Source of the DNA: an uncultured Duodenibacillus sp.
Lineage (GTDB): Bacteria; Pseudomonadota; Gammaproteobacteria; Burkholderiales; Burkholderiaceae_F
Assembly: GCA_944390715.1 (NCBI GenBank)
Contig: CALXQS010000008.1
Span: 26,392-90,391, forward strand
Reading direction: 5' to 3'
Length of the DNA stretch: 64,000 bases
Within the stretch, counting starts at the first letter, position 1, and each line of letters opens with the position of its first letter. Positions 15,790 through 25,241 of the stretch are shown here, one piece after another. The position numbers and the translations under genes are program-made. Under the pieces are notes generated by a model. The model was not told the origin of the DNA. It ran no database searches and saw only the letters and a list, made by a program, of their open reading frames with translations.

Positions 15790-17738
15790 GCTGCACTCCC
15801 GCCATTTGCGGCATCGGCTGAAGCGCTTTGCTCTTTTTCAAAAAGCGTTACCCAATCGCCAATCCCGTCGCGAGGAGCAAATTCCGGCACTGCTTCCTGA
15901 ATGATGCGCATCACCCATGCGCGGTCCCGCTTGGCCAGCGCCTCGACAAGTTCGCCGGTGAGCTCTTTCATGCGCTGCATGGGCAGGGACTTTTCCACTG
16001 CTCGGAAAATGCGCGGATGTTCTGTTTTTTGGGGCTCGTCGCCAATCAGCAGCTCTTCGTAGAGCTTTTCTCCAGGCCTGAGGCCGGTGATCTGAATTTC
16101 AATATCTCCGTTGGGATGCTCTTTATCTTTTACCGTCAACCCGCTCAGAGCAATCATGCGCACAGCCAGATCGTAGATTTTGACGGGCTTGCCCATGTCA
16201 AGAAGAAACACGTCGCCCCCGCGGCCGAGAGAGGCTGCCTGAAGCACGAGCTGACTAGCCTCTGGAATCGTCATAAAGTAGCGGGTAATGTCTGGGTGCG
16301 TAAGCGTCACAGGGCCGCCTGAGCGGATCTGTTCGCGAAAACGCGGCACGACGGATCCGGAACTGCCCAGCACATTGCCAAAGCGCACCATCGTAAAAAT
16401 GGTCCTGCCGGGATCGGTCTGCGCCATCGCCTGCAAAACGAGCTCGGCCATGCGCTTGCTTGCACCCATCACGTTCGTCGGGCGCACCGCCTTGTCGGTT
16501 GAAATCAAAACAAAGTCTTCGACCCCGGCATCCTTGGCGGCTCTTGCTGCAATCAACGTTCCAAAGACATTGTTTTCAACGCCTTCCAACGGATTGTGTT
16601 CGACCATCGGAACATGCTTGTAGGCAGCGGCGTGATAGACGGTCTGCGGACGCCAAGTCTGCATGATTTCGCGCATTCGGTCGGCATCCGTCACATCAGC
16701 CAGAAGCGGCACAACCTCAACTTGAGTTCCCTTGGCCGTGTGCTCCAAAAGCTCATGGTAAATCTGGTAGACGGCAAACTCCGAGCGCTCGGCCAAAAGC
16801 AGTCTCACGGGTTCTAGGCGAATGATCTGACGGCACAATTCGCTGCCGATGGAGCCTCCGGCCCCCGTCACCATGACCGTTTTGTGCTGCACGGTCTTTA
16901 CCAGCAGCTCTTTCTTGGGGGCAACAGGATCACGCCCGAGCAGTTCGTCAATTTCCAGCTCGCGAAGCGTATTGACAGCGACCTTGCCGGAGGCAATTTC
17001 ATCGTAGGAGGGCACTGTCCGCACATTTGCCTTGCACTGCTGCAGACTGTTGACGATTTCTCTTCTGCGGCTTCTAGAGGCCGAGGGAATCGCCAAAAGC
17101 ACCGTGTTGGAGCCAAATGCACGCAGCAGCGCAGGAATTCTTCTTGGCGGATAAATCTTTAATCCCCCCAGCATGCATCCCTGCAGACGCTTGTCGTCAT
17201 CGACAAAAGCGGCTACGCGAACGGCTCGACCGGATTCGAGCGCATACAAAAGCTGGCGGCCGGTATTTCCTGCTCCATAAATGATGACGCGCGGCAATTT
17301 CGATTCGCGAATCTGCAGCTGATACTCGCCGCTCAGGAAAAGCCGCACAAGCCCGCGGGAGAGAAACACAAAAACAATCAGCAGCGCAGGCTGAATGATG
17401 CCCACGGTTCTAGGAACTTTGTCTACGCCAAAGACAGTGAAGATCACTGCGTAGATCAATGTGTAGGCTGCCATTGCCTGCATGATAGCCACAGCCGCAG
17501 CGAACCCCTCATAACGAAAGACGGCTCGATACAGACCGCTCACGATGAAGATGGGAACTGCCGTCAGAACGGCGACAATCATGGCGGCTATCACGCCGGA
17601 GTGCAGCGCGTGAAAAACACCGGTTCTAAGGTAAAAAGCCAGCCACACCGACAACAAGCACATGGCAACGTCGGCCAGAAGCGCAATCGCTCTCTTGGTC
17701 AGTCTGGGCAGTTTCAGTATGGCGTCATTCAACGGCAT
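15786..17738 (-). CDS. Membrane-bound UDP-sugar 4,6-dehydratase (WbpM/CapD family)
   Basis: A 650-residue polysaccharide biosynthesis protein. The N-terminal 130 residues contain four hydrophobic segments. A first Rossmann-like CoA-binding domain (YGAGNTG at 154-160) is followed by the catalytic SDR domain with TGAGGSIGSE at 291-300, STDKA at 413-417 and MGASK at 424-428. Replacement of the usual active-site Tyr by Met (MGASK) is characteristic of WbpM-type UDP-GlcNAc C4,6-dehydratases, which start synthesis of QuiNAc, FucNAc or bacillosamine. The adjacent epimerase and initiating sugar transferase fit such a pathway. Confidence 0.93.
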   Translation of the reverse strand: MPLNDAILKLPRLTKRAIALLADVAMCLLSVWLAFYLRTGVFHALHSGVIAAMIVAVLTAVPIFIVSGLYRAVFRYEGFAAAVAIMQAMAAYTLIYAVIFTVFGVDKVPRTVGIIQPALLIVFVFLSRGLVRLFLSGEYQLQIRESKLPRVIIYGAGNTGRQLLYALESGRAVRVAAFVDDDKRLQGCMLGGLKIYPPRRIPALLRAFGSNTVLLAIPSASRSRRREIVNSLQQCKANVRTVPSYDEIASGKVAVNTLRELEIDELLGRDPVAPKKELLVKTVQHKTVMVTGAGGSIGSELCRQIIRLEPVRLLLAERSEFAVYQIYHELLEHTAKGTQVEVVPLLADVTDADRMREIMQTWRPQTVYHAAAYKHVPMVEHNPLEGVENNVFGTLIAARAAKDAGVEDFVLISTDKAVRPTNVMGASKRMAELVLQAMAQTDPGRTIFTMVRFGNVLGSSGSVVPRFREQIRSGGPVTLTHPDITRYFMTIPEASQLVLQAASLGRGGDVFLLDMGKPVKIYDLAVRMIALSGLTVKDKEHPNGDIEIQITGLRPGEKLYEELLIGDEPQKTEHPRIFRAVEKSLPMQRMKELTGELVEALAKRDRAWVMRIIQEAVPEFAPRDGIGDWVTLFEKEQSASADAANGGSAA

Positions 17739-17773
17739 TGTCTTTGCTGTAAAACCGTTTTAAAGAACTTATT

Positions 17774-18334
17774 TTAATGGTCGACGTTGTCTCTGCGAAT
17801 GACTTTGATGAACGTCAGCCAAATGATTTTCATGTCAAACCAAAAGGAACGCTTTTTCAGGTACTCAGCATCAAATTCAACCTTGACCGGAATCGGCAGA
17901 TCGTCGCGCCCATTGATTTGAGCCCAGCCGGTGAGTCCGGGCACCAGCGCATCGACGCCCGCCTGCGTGCGCAAAGCAATCAAGTCGTCCTGATTAAAGA
18001 GCGCCGGCCTTGGACCTACAAAGCTCATATCCCCTTTGAGAATGCTGTAGAGCTGAGGCAATTCATCAAGACTCGTCTTGCGCAGAAAGCTGCCGATGGG
18101 CGTAAGCCAATGGTCTGGATCCTTAAGCAAATGCGTGGCTACTTCGGGCGTATCAATGCGCATGCTTCGAAATTTCGGCATGCTGAAAATCGTGTTGTGA
18201 ATGCCCACTCTGTCAGACCAATAAAAAACAGGTCCTGGGCTTGTAAGCTTGACCGCCAGCGCGATCACTGCTAGCGGCACAGCCAACACCAGCAGCGCCG
18301 CAATTCCCATCACCAGATCAAACAAACGCTTCAT
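17774..18334 (-). CDS. Initiating sugar transferase (polyprenol phosphate phosphoglycosyltransferase)
   Basis: A 186-residue monotopic phosphoglycosyltransferase of the bacterial sugar transferase family, comparable in size to PglC. It transfers a sugar-1-phosphate to undecaprenyl phosphate to start a glycan. Visible marks are the N-terminal KRLFDLVMG re-entrant hydrophobic segment, PKFRSM, LRKTSLDELPQL (catalytic Asp-Glu pair) and GDMSFVGPRP, then LTGWAQINGRD. I prefer the ATG at 18334, which gives the usual MKRLFD start. A GTG at 18349 overlapping the msbA stop (GTGA) is possible and would add five residues. It sits directly downstream of msbA. Confidence 0.93.
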   Translation of the reverse strand: MKRLFDLVMGIAALLVLAVPLAVIALAVKLTSPGPVFYWSDRVGIHNTIFSMPKFRSMRIDTPEVATHLLKDPDHWLTPIGSFLRKTSLDELPQLYSILKGDMSFVGPRPALFNQDDLIALRTQAGVDALVPGLTGWAQINGRDDLPIPVKVEFDAEYLKKRSFWFDMKIIWLTFIKVIRRDNVDH

Positions 18335-18345
18335 GACCAGCACTC

Positions 18346-20121
18346 TCACGCATTGGCGTGCTTAGAAAACTGAATCGTGTACAGATGCGCATAAAGTCCA
18401 TTGGCGGCGAGAAGATCCTCATGGCGACCGATTTCCTGAATGCAGCCATCTTTCATCACGACAATTTTGTCAGCGCCTTCTATCGTCGACAAACGATGAG
18501 CCACAACAAAGGTGGTGCGCCCCTTCATCAGCTCCTCCAAGGACTTCTGGATGTATTTTTCACTTTCGGTATCAAGCGCGCTTGTTGCTTCGTCCAGAAG
18601 CAAAATGGGAGCATTCTTTAGTAGCGCTCGAGCAATGGAGATGCGCTGCTTTTGACCGCCGGAGAGCTTGCTGCCGGCTTCGCCGACAGGCGTATCGAGC
18701 CCTTTGGGCAAAGATTTGATAAAAGGCATCAGGTAGGCAGCCTCTGCCGCAGCCTCAATTTCCGCACGCGTTACATTAGTGCGCCCATAGGCAATATTGG
18801 CAGCGATCGTATCATCGAAAAGCACGATGTCTTGACTGACCAATGCAATCTGATCTCTCAGACTCTTGAGCTTGATCTCACTTTGCGCCACCCCGTCAAA
18901 ATAGATTTCCCCTGCTGTCGGAGTCCAGAACCGAGGAATCATGTTGATCACAGTGGTTTTTCCGGCTCCGGAAGCGCCAACGAGCGCAATCGTCTCTCCA
19001 GCCTTGACTGTCAAGGTAAAGTCGGTGACGGAATTTTTCTCGCTGTCTTGGTACCGATGGCAAACATGGTCAAACCGAACGTCGCCGCGAACGTTCGCCA
19101 ACTCCTTTGTACCCTTATCCTCTTCAACCACTTCGTCGACCATGGCAAAGACGCTCTCGGCAGCTGCTTCCATGCTGGCCGTTGCACCGTTGAGCGAAGC
19201 GAGATGGCGTACGGGAGTAAGCAAAAGCAGCAAAGCTGAAAGAAACGTTATGAACTCGCCAAGCGTCAACATGCCCTGCTGAGCTTGAAGCAAGGCAACA
19301 ACGACAACGATGCTGACAGCGCTCATGCTGGCAAAGTGCGTCATAGGAGTACCAGCACAGGCAACCTTCTTTCGTTTGAGCGCCAACCTCCTCATTTGTT
19401 CGCTCAGCTTCGCGAATCGGGAGCACTCAAACTCGTAGCCGTCATAAATCTTTACGATTCTCTGACCGTCGTATGCTTCCTGCACCACGCTGAGAAGTTC
19501 ACCGACAGAATTTTGGAAACCACGGCTATATTTTTTTGTGCGCTTGCCAACCCATCGAATGATGAATGCTACGACAGGCGCAACAACGATGGACAAGAGT
19601 GAAAGCTGCCAGTTGTGGTACAGCAAAACAGCCGACAGGGCCACAATTTGCAGCGAATCTCGGATGATGGTTGAAAACATCTCAGCCGCAGTGCTCAACG
19701 CCACGCCGGCTTCATTGACAAATTTACTAAGAACTGACCCAGAACCTCGCCTCTGGTACACCTCTGCTGGCCAATGAATCATGCTCTCAAACATTTGCAT
19801 GCGCATGTTGAAGAGCACGCTCTGAGATACTTTCTGCAGAAGATAGGAGCTCGTAAAGGTCGACAAGCCATGAACCAAAGCAATGGCCAACAAGGCGGCA
19901 GGAGCCCACCAGATTGCGTTTGCATCCTTCTCATAGAAACCTTGATCCGTGAGTCTTCCCACCAGCAGCGCAATAAGCGAGGAGGTCGATGCTGTAACAA
20001 TCATTGCCAGCATTGCGCCGAAAAGTGTTGTTTTGTAGGGCAACAACAACGACAGCAGTCGTCGTATCGGATTTTTTTCGGATGTAGTCACGCCAGATTC
20101 TTTCTCGTGTATTGTCGACAT
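18346..20121 (-). CDS. msbA: Lipid A export ABC transporter MsbA
   Basis: A 591-residue half-transporter with an N-terminal six-helix ABC exporter domain and a C-terminal ATPase. Walker A GASGAGKTT is at 382-390, followed by the signature LSGGQKQR and Walker B ILLLDEATSALD, then the H-loop VAHRLST. MsbA flips lipid A-core across the inner membrane and is usually essential in bacteria with LPS. The gene diverges from the LPS core genes at 20.2 kb and leads into the sugar transferase gene. Other exporters of this fold exist, but context strongly supports MsbA. Confidence 0.93.
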   Translation of the reverse strand: MSTIHEKESGVTTSEKNPIRRLLSLLLPYKTTLFGAMLAMIVTASTSSLIALLVGRLTDQGFYEKDANAIWWAPAALLAIALVHGLSTFTSSYLLQKVSQSVLFNMRMQMFESMIHWPAEVYQRRGSGSVLSKFVNEAGVALSTAAEMFSTIIRDSLQIVALSAVLLYHNWQLSLLSIVVAPVVAFIIRWVGKRTKKYSRGFQNSVGELLSVVQEAYDGQRIVKIYDGYEFECSRFAKLSEQMRRLALKRKKVACAGTPMTHFASMSAVSIVVVVALLQAQQGMLTLGEFITFLSALLLLLTPVRHLASLNGATASMEAAAESVFAMVDEVVEEDKGTKELANVRGDVRFDHVCHRYQDSEKNSVTDFTLTVKAGETIALVGASGAGKTTVINMIPRFWTPTAGEIYFDGVAQSEIKLKSLRDQIALVSQDIVLFDDTIAANIAYGRTNVTRAEIEAAAEAAYLMPFIKSLPKGLDTPVGEAGSKLSGGQKQRISIARALLKNAPILLLDEATSALDTESEKYIQKSLEELMKGRTTFVVAHRLSTIEGADKIVVMKDGCIQEIGRHEDLLAANGLYAHLYTIQFSKHANA

Positions 20122-20180
20122 TCGCTCAAGGCAGTAAAAAGTTCGGTTTGGTATTCTACAGCTTAAATTGCGGCTTCCCC

Positions 20181-20186
20181 TATAAT
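20181..20186 (+). promoter_or_regulatory. Candidate -10 element for the LPS core operon
   Basis: A perfect TATAAT lies 39 bases upstream of the GT9 start in the gap divergent from msbA. No good -35 hexamer is found at 16-18 bases spacing (the region reads about tctaca/tacagc), so the promoter call is tentative. Confidence 0.45.
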
Positions 20187-20224
20187 GCCGTGGGTGTCCC
20201 AGCCCAATGAATGAGAGGTTTCAT

Positions 20225-21157
20225 ATGTCGTCTACCGTATTGTGTCGGCTTCCCAACCATGTAGGGGATTGCTGCATGTGCCTGCCGGCACTAAGACTGC
20301 TAGAAGCAAGCGGCTTAACGCCCGCGCTTGTCGGCAAACGCTGGGCAGGAGATCTGGTTGCCGGCATGGGATGGAGGTTTGACCCCATAGAAGGCCATGT
20401 GACGGAAGACCTCAAACGCATCCGGTACGTAGCACAAAACGCAGGCGCAACGAAAGGACTGCTGTTCCCTAACTCTTTCGGCTCAGCTTTGCTGTTTAAA
20501 TTTGCCAAGATTTCCACTGCCGGATTAAAGACAGACGGACGAAGCTTTCTGCTGGACACGAAAATCCCAGAACCCGGGAAAATGCACGAAGTAGAAAGGT
20601 TCTTTTACGTAGCACATTCGGCAATTAAAGCTTGGAACGGCACCCCTGCTTTCGACAAAGTGCCGAAACGCCTTGGATTGCTCTCCCTTAAGCGTCATGA
20701 GGCAGCGGCAAAAAATCTAATTGAGCAATATAAGATTCCCGACAAGTTCGCTTTGCTTGCTCCCGTCGCTCGAGGCAAGCACAATGGAAAGGAGAAAAAC
20801 TGGCCTCATTTCAACGAGCTTGTCGCCCCGTTGAAAGAGCACGGCATCGAGCCAATCATCTTTCCCAGCCAAAGAGAAGAGGATCTGGCAAAACAGGCCT
20901 GTCCTGACGCAACAATTCTGCCGCCGACCACATTGGGAAACTTTGCAGCGTTGGCTCGCCGCGCTCAAATCGTCATTGCCAATGATTCAGGTGTAAGTCA
21001 TGTAGCAGCGGCCGTTGGAGCCAAGCAGATTACTTTGGTCGGAGTTACAGACCCAGCCCGGACGTCTCCGTGGAATCCTGATGCTTTGGTGCTAGGCAAA
21101 GAAGGTCAATGGCCCTCTGTTGAGGAAGTTGTTTCTGCATTGCTAAAGCTAATGTAA
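20225..21157 (+). CDS. Glycosyltransferase family 9 (ADP-heptose:LPS heptosyltransferase type)
   Basis: A 310-residue GT9 protein, the family of WaaC/WaaF/WaaQ that adds heptose to the LPS inner core at the cytoplasmic face. The N-terminal LPNHVGDCCMCLPALRLLE and the C-terminal VIANDSGVSHVAAAVGAK and VGVTDPARTSPW patterns match the family. The ATG at 20225 has GAGAGG six bases upstream and is preferred to 20207. It is the first gene of the run GT9-waaG-waaP, 20 bases before waaG. Whether it is heptosyltransferase I or II cannot be settled from sequence. Confidence 0.88.
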   Translation: MSSTVLCRLPNHVGDCCMCLPALRLLEASGLTPALVGKRWAGDLVAGMGWRFDPIEGHVTEDLKRIRYVAQNAGATKGLLFPNSFGSALLFKFAKISTAGLKTDGRSFLLDTKIPEPGKMHEVERFFYVAHSAIKAWNGTPAFDKVPKRLGLLSLKRHEAAAKNLIEQYKIPDKFALLAPVARGKHNGKEKNWPHFNELVAPLKEHGIEPIIFPSQREEDLAKQACPDATILPPTTLGNFAALARRAQIVIANDSGVSHVAAAVGAKQITLVGVTDPARTSPWNPDALVLGKEGQWPSVEEVVSALLKLM

Positions 21158-21177
21158 CACTTAATCCAGCAGAAGAA

Positions 21178-22299
21178 ATGAAACTTGCTTTTTGTATTTA
21201 CAAGTACTTCCCTTACGGAGGTCTTCAACGAGACTTTCTGCGAATCATTGAAATTATTGCTCAACAAGGGCACAGCGTCCGTATTTATACAAGAGAATGG
21301 CAAGGAGAAAGGCTGCTGCCTGAGGGCTGCGAGCTGGTCATATTAAACTGTTCAGGCATTTCCAATCATTCAAAAAATAAAAATTTTTATCTGCAGGTTA
21401 AGTCGCAATTGGAGAAACACCCTGTGGATAAAATCGTCGGTTTTGACAAGATGCCTGGCCTTGATTTTTATTACCAAGGAGACACCTGCTACAGAGCCGA
21501 TACGAAGGATCGCAGTTTATTTTATAAACTAACGCCCAGATATCGACAGTTTTGTTCGTTTGAAGAAGCTGTATTCCATAAATCAGGAAACACCAAAATT
21601 CTTCTGCTGTCAAAAGTCTTAAAACCTGTTTTTAAGCACTACTATCAAACAGAAGAAGAGCGATTCTATTTATTGCCGCCTGGCATTGCCCAAAGCAGAA
21701 AGTATAAGAATCATTCCCCTAATGCAAGACGAAATATACGAAAGCTTCTCGGCATCGATGATGCGCAATTCCTGCTTTTGCAGGTAGGCTCTGATTTTAG
21801 GCGAAAAGGAGTTGATCGCTCATTGCTGGCAATGGCATCGCTATCGGAAGATTTGCGAAAAAGAACTTTTCTGTGCGTAATTGGGCAGGATGATGCATCA
21901 AGATTTCAGCATCTTGCAAAAAAGCTGGGAATATCCTCTCAAGTGTTCTTTCTTTCCGGACGAGACGACGTAGACCAGTTTATTGCAGCTTCGGATTTGT
22001 TTTTGCATCCGGCCAGATCAGAGAACACAGGAACAGTGATTTTAGAGGCCCTCGTAGGGGCGCTGCCACAAATAGTCACAGAAAACTGCGGTTATTCTTC
22101 CTATGTAAAAGAGGCCGACACGGGCATTGTGATACCGTCTAGTTGTGAAATAAATTTCCTCGTACAAGCTCTAGAAAATGCATTAGAAAAACCTGACCAA
22201 TTAATTTATTGGCAGGAACAATGCAAAAATTACGCGGATTCACACGATTTGTATAGTCTTCATACAAAAGCAGCTGAAATTATAATCAACGAATCATGA
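21178..22299 (+). CDS. waaG: LPS core glucosyltransferase I WaaG
   Basis: A 373-residue GT4 glycosyltransferase that adds the first outer-core glucose to heptose II. Match to remembered E. coli WaaG is close along its length: AFCIYKYFPYGGLQRDF at the start, IVGFDKMPGLD, then LLLQVGSDFRRKGVDRS and FLHPARSENTG with the acidic EALVGALP nucleotide-binding segment. The usual E of the EAxG motif region reads SENTGTVILEA, slightly different from E. coli QEAAGIVLLEA. It overlaps waaP by four bases (ATGA), so the two are translationally coupled. The gene is notably more AT-rich than the msbA side. Confidence 0.95.
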   Translation: MKLAFCIYKYFPYGGLQRDFLRIIEIIAQQGHSVRIYTREWQGERLLPEGCELVILNCSGISNHSKNKNFYLQVKSQLEKHPVDKIVGFDKMPGLDFYYQGDTCYRADTKDRSLFYKLTPRYRQFCSFEEAVFHKSGNTKILLLSKVLKPVFKHYYQTEEERFYLLPPGIAQSRKYKNHSPNARRNIRKLLGIDDAQFLLLQVGSDFRRKGVDRSLLAMASLSEDLRKRTFLCVIGQDDASRFQHLAKKLGISSQVFFLSGRDDVDQFIAASDLFLHPARSENTGTVILEALVGALPQIVTENCGYSSYVKEADTGIVIPSSCEINFLVQALENALEKPDQLIYWQEQCKNYADSHDLYSLHTKAAEIIINES

Positions 22300-23093
22300 T
22301 CATTCTACGCCCTCCGTTTAATCAATTATGGAAAGATAAAAATCCTTTCGACGAGGTGGAAAAGCTTCGCGGAGAAACGTTTCGGTCCGTGAAGACAAGA
22401 AGAACAATTCGTTTTGAAATCAATGGCGAAGCTTTTTATTTGAAATTGCATCATGGAATAACGTACAGAGAGTTTTTCAAAAATATTCTCTCATTTAAAA
22501 TTCCTGTTTGCGGCGCCAGAAACGAATGGAATGCTATCAGTCGATTAAAAGAAATTGGCGTTGACACCATGGAGGGGGCCGCCTTCGGTGAAACGGGCTT
22601 AAATCCAATCAAGAAAACATCTTTCATAATTACAAAGGAAATAGCCCCCGCAATAAGTTTAGAAGACTTCTGCAAAGATTGGAAAAACAATCCTCCTTCC
22701 TTTAGTCTCAAACGATCGATTATAAAAACAGTCGCGGAAATGGTCCGCAAGATGCATGCAAGCGGAGTAAATCATCGAGACTGTTATCTATGTCATTTCC
22801 TATTATCTCCCCCGGAAACTGACTATACAAACTTAAAAATTTCACTAATAGACCTCCACAGAGCTCAGATTAGAGAAGAAGTCCCGAAAAGATGGAGGAA
22901 TAAAGATTTAGTTGCTTTATATTTTTCCAGCTTGCATATAAATTTGACGAGGACAGATTATTGTTTTTTTCTTAAAAACTATTTTCCTCAAACCCCTCTA
23001 AAAGCCATCCTAGCACGTGAAAATAAATTCCTTCGCAGCATTGACAAAAAAGCAAAAAAAATAGCAGAAAGAACTATTCGAAAAGGACTATAA
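22296..23093 (+). CDS. waaP: LPS core heptose(I) kinase WaaP
   Basis: A 265-residue eukaryote-like kinase that phosphorylates heptose I of the inner core, which strengthens the outer membrane by divalent cation bridges. Conserved positions are clear: RRTIRFEINGEAFYLK with the ATP lysine, GVDTMEG, NHRDCYLCHFLL with catalytic Asp162, and LIDLHRAQ with metal-binding Asp187. It begins in the ATGA overlap with waaG. The family enzyme is often required for viability in Pseudomonas and for polymyxin resistance in enterics; here only the gene's integrity can be seen. Its codon use and AT content match waaG. Confidence 0.95.
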   Translation: MIILRPPFNQLWKDKNPFDEVEKLRGETFRSVKTRRTIRFEINGEAFYLKLHHGITYREFFKNILSFKIPVCGARNEWNAISRLKEIGVDTMEGAAFGETGLNPIKKTSFIITKEIAPAISLEDFCKDWKNNPPSFSLKRSIIKTVAEMVRKMHASGVNHRDCYLCHFLLSPPETDYTNLKISLIDLHRAQIREEVPKRWRNKDLVALYFSSLHINLTRTDYCFFLKNYFPQTPLKAILARENKFLRSIDKKAKKIAERTIRKGL

Positions 23094-23137
23094 ACATAGA
23101 TTAGCATGAATTGAAAATCTAACGGCTTCATCAAATC

Positions 23138-23929
23138 ATGTCTCATATACATAAATCTGAACAAACGATCACGCTGTTGCCACCAAACAACCCGCTGCTC
23201 TACAAGATCTACTGCAACCTACCGAAATGGATGGGAAAGAAGCTTAAATTTTTAATCTTCAGACACCTGCACCCCTTTGAGCAAAATAAATATGACGAAA
23301 TTATTTCGCTTGGCTCAGCATGCGTCACAGCAACAACATTAAGAATGCTTGGAGCCAGAAAAGCTTCATACCCTTTCGACTGGGTTTCTAAAAACAACAT
23401 TTATGACAGATTCGAACTTATACTCAATAATTTTGAGAACTATTTCGAACTAAATGATTTTAGTTTTTACGAAAGGCATAATAAAAATTACGCCCACAAC
23501 AACAGAACAGGCTTCGAGATGCCGCACGACTTCGGCACAACAAAAGAAAGACCGCAGGAAAAGTATCCAGAAGCAAAACAAAAATACCTTCGAAGAATAT
23601 CGAGATTATACTCCAACACAAAAAACCGAAAAATTTTATTTGTATATTTTGAAACTGAAAAAGAGATACAAAAGTTTGATGCCGAAAAACTTCTGGAACA
23701 ACTAGAAAAAGTTCAACAAAAACTTGACTGCAGTAGGCTCGATCTTTTATTTTTTCATGGCATCAAAGCCCCCTCCTCACTCAATCACATGCTACTGCGC
23801 TACACTACACCAAACAAAATACTTAATGTATATAAAATTGACTATTCGAGCAACCTATATGAAAATAAGAAATGGAATCAAATTCACGATTTGTTCTCTC
23901 AAGTTTTAAGCAGAATTTGTCTTTCCTGA
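23138..23929 (+). CDS. DUF1796 putative papain-like cysteine peptidase
   Basis: A 263-residue protein with the DUF1796 pattern: a nucleophile-like Cys62 in SLGSACVTATTLRMLG, then SYPFDWV (77-83) and a His-Asp-Phe segment near residue 130. The family is annotated as putative papain-like cysteine peptidase and is often found among glycosyltransferases; no function has been shown that I know of. No signal peptide is seen, so it is probably cytoplasmic. It follows waaP by 44 bases and ends the plus-strand core operon. Base composition is strongly AT-rich, like waaP. It converges on waaL with a 131-base AT-rich gap that shows no clear terminator. Confidence 0.72.
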   Translation: MSHIHKSEQTITLLPPNNPLLYKIYCNLPKWMGKKLKFLIFRHLHPFEQNKYDEIISLGSACVTATTLRMLGARKASYPFDWVSKNNIYDRFELILNNFENYFELNDFSFYERHNKNYAHNNRTGFEMPHDFGTTKERPQEKYPEAKQKYLRRISRLYSNTKNRKILFVYFETEKEIQKFDAEKLLEQLEKVQQKLDCSRLDLLFFHGIKAPSSLNHMLLRYTTPNKILNVYKIDYSSNLYENKKWNQIHDLFSQVLSRICLS

Positions 23930-24060
23930 TTGCTGCTTCTCCGCCCCGAATTCTCGAACATACAAGTTAAACAGTAGAAAATCTCTACAAAACACACCAA
24001 ACATATTAGAAAACAAAAAATATTTGACAGCCCAGATATTTTGATATTAAACACTTAATA

Positions 24061-25236
24061 TCATTTCACATTTGCTTGAATTTTTCTTGATTTATAAAGC
24101 AGGATCAGCAAGCATGCAAATAAAAACAAAACCTCCTGCATATCAAACCAATATCTCTCAGAAAGACCTATAAACAAAATGGTAACAATCAGCATTACCA
24201 TTGACGTATCTTTCCATGATTTCTTCAGAATTAAGCACACAGTGCTCAACCAAGATGCAATGCCGACCAGTCCGCCTGTACATAACATATTGAAGAAATC
24301 GCTATGAAAATGTCTGACAAATCCGATACTTTGAGGAAAACTCAACCCGCTTGCAACGATTTCCGCGAAAGGCTGAGCTCCCCATCCAAAGATTGGTTTA
24401 CTGCTAAAAGCTTTTATCGATAAAAGCCAAAGTTCCAATCTGATTCCCCACGACGTATTCGGCTCCCCTCTCAGCCATAATCTGATATCTGTTAATCCTT
24501 GCCCCAACCTGCCTGATAAAACCAAAGCAACAACAGCGAAAACAAAGCCTACCATTACAATATAAAAAATCTTTCGATTATGGCTGAATGTATGAAAAAA
24601 AATAACAATTGCAATTCCTATCAATCCAAGCAAGGCAGTTCTTACCTCTGTAATATAAATACAAACACAAACCAATAAAAATGAACTAACAGCCAAACCT
24701 TTTGTAATATTATTCTGTTCCTTCTCTTCAAACACAAGAGAACTAAGACTGACAGAGGTCAACAGCATTATGCCTCCTAGAAGTGTATTTTTATTCACAC
24801 CCAAAAAACCAGATGAGAGGCCATGCCAGAAATAATCCAATGCTATCAATATTACGAGAACCAGAACCGAACATGATGCAACCGAACAAACGAATTCTCT
24901 TTTTAAAACCCCTGCTGGTATTGCCACGATACCAGCAAGCATTATTAAATAAAAATTGATGTATTTTGAGAAGCCATCTGTTCCATGAACAACACAAAGT
25001 ACTATTATTCCACAAAACCAAAACAACCACGGAAAGAAATAATCACGAGCCTCCTCTATTACATTCCTCAAATTTCCATTTCTATAGTACTGCAGCAAAA
25101 CAATTACCGCTGAAGAAAATATTAAAAACTTCATGGGCCCCACCATGAAGTTGAATAAAAACAAGGGACCGCTCAGAATTAATCCTATATTTATTTCAGA
25201 CATCAAACATAGTTTCGCTCTTGAGTTATATAGCAT
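24061..25236 (-). CDS. waaL: O-antigen ligase family protein (WaaL-like)
   Basis: A 391-residue polytopic membrane protein with about 11-12 hydrophobic segments and the Wzy_C/O-antigen ligase region: EVRTALLGL, then the periplasmic loop with FGWGAQPF and HFHSDFFNMLCTGGL, whose arginine and histidine are typical of ligases. It joins undecaprenyl-linked O-antigen to lipid A-core in the periplasm. A polymerase (Wzy) cannot be excluded, but the ABC export genes and core cluster favour ligase. The ATG at 25236 has AAGGTAGAG just upstream and begins five bases after the stop of the YejM-like gene, so the two are one transcription unit. Confidence 0.82.
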   Translation of the reverse strand: MLYNSRAKLCLMSEINIGLILSGPLFLFNFMVGPMKFLIFSSAVIVLLQYYRNGNLRNVIEEARDYFFPWLFWFCGIIVLCVVHGTDGFSKYINFYLIMLAGIVAIPAGVLKREFVCSVASCSVLVLVILIALDYFWHGLSSGFLGVNKNTLLGGIMLLTSVSLSSLVFEEKEQNNITKGLAVSSFLLVCVCIYITEVRTALLGLIGIAIVIFFHTFSHNRKIFYIVMVGFVFAVVALVLSGRLGQGLTDIRLWLRGEPNTSWGIRLELWLLSIKAFSSKPIFGWGAQPFAEIVASGLSFPQSIGFVRHFHSDFFNMLCTGGLVGIASWLSTVCLILKKSWKDTSMVMLIVTILFIGLSERYWFDMQEVLFLFACLLILLYKSRKIQANVK

Positions 25237-25241
25237 TTTCT

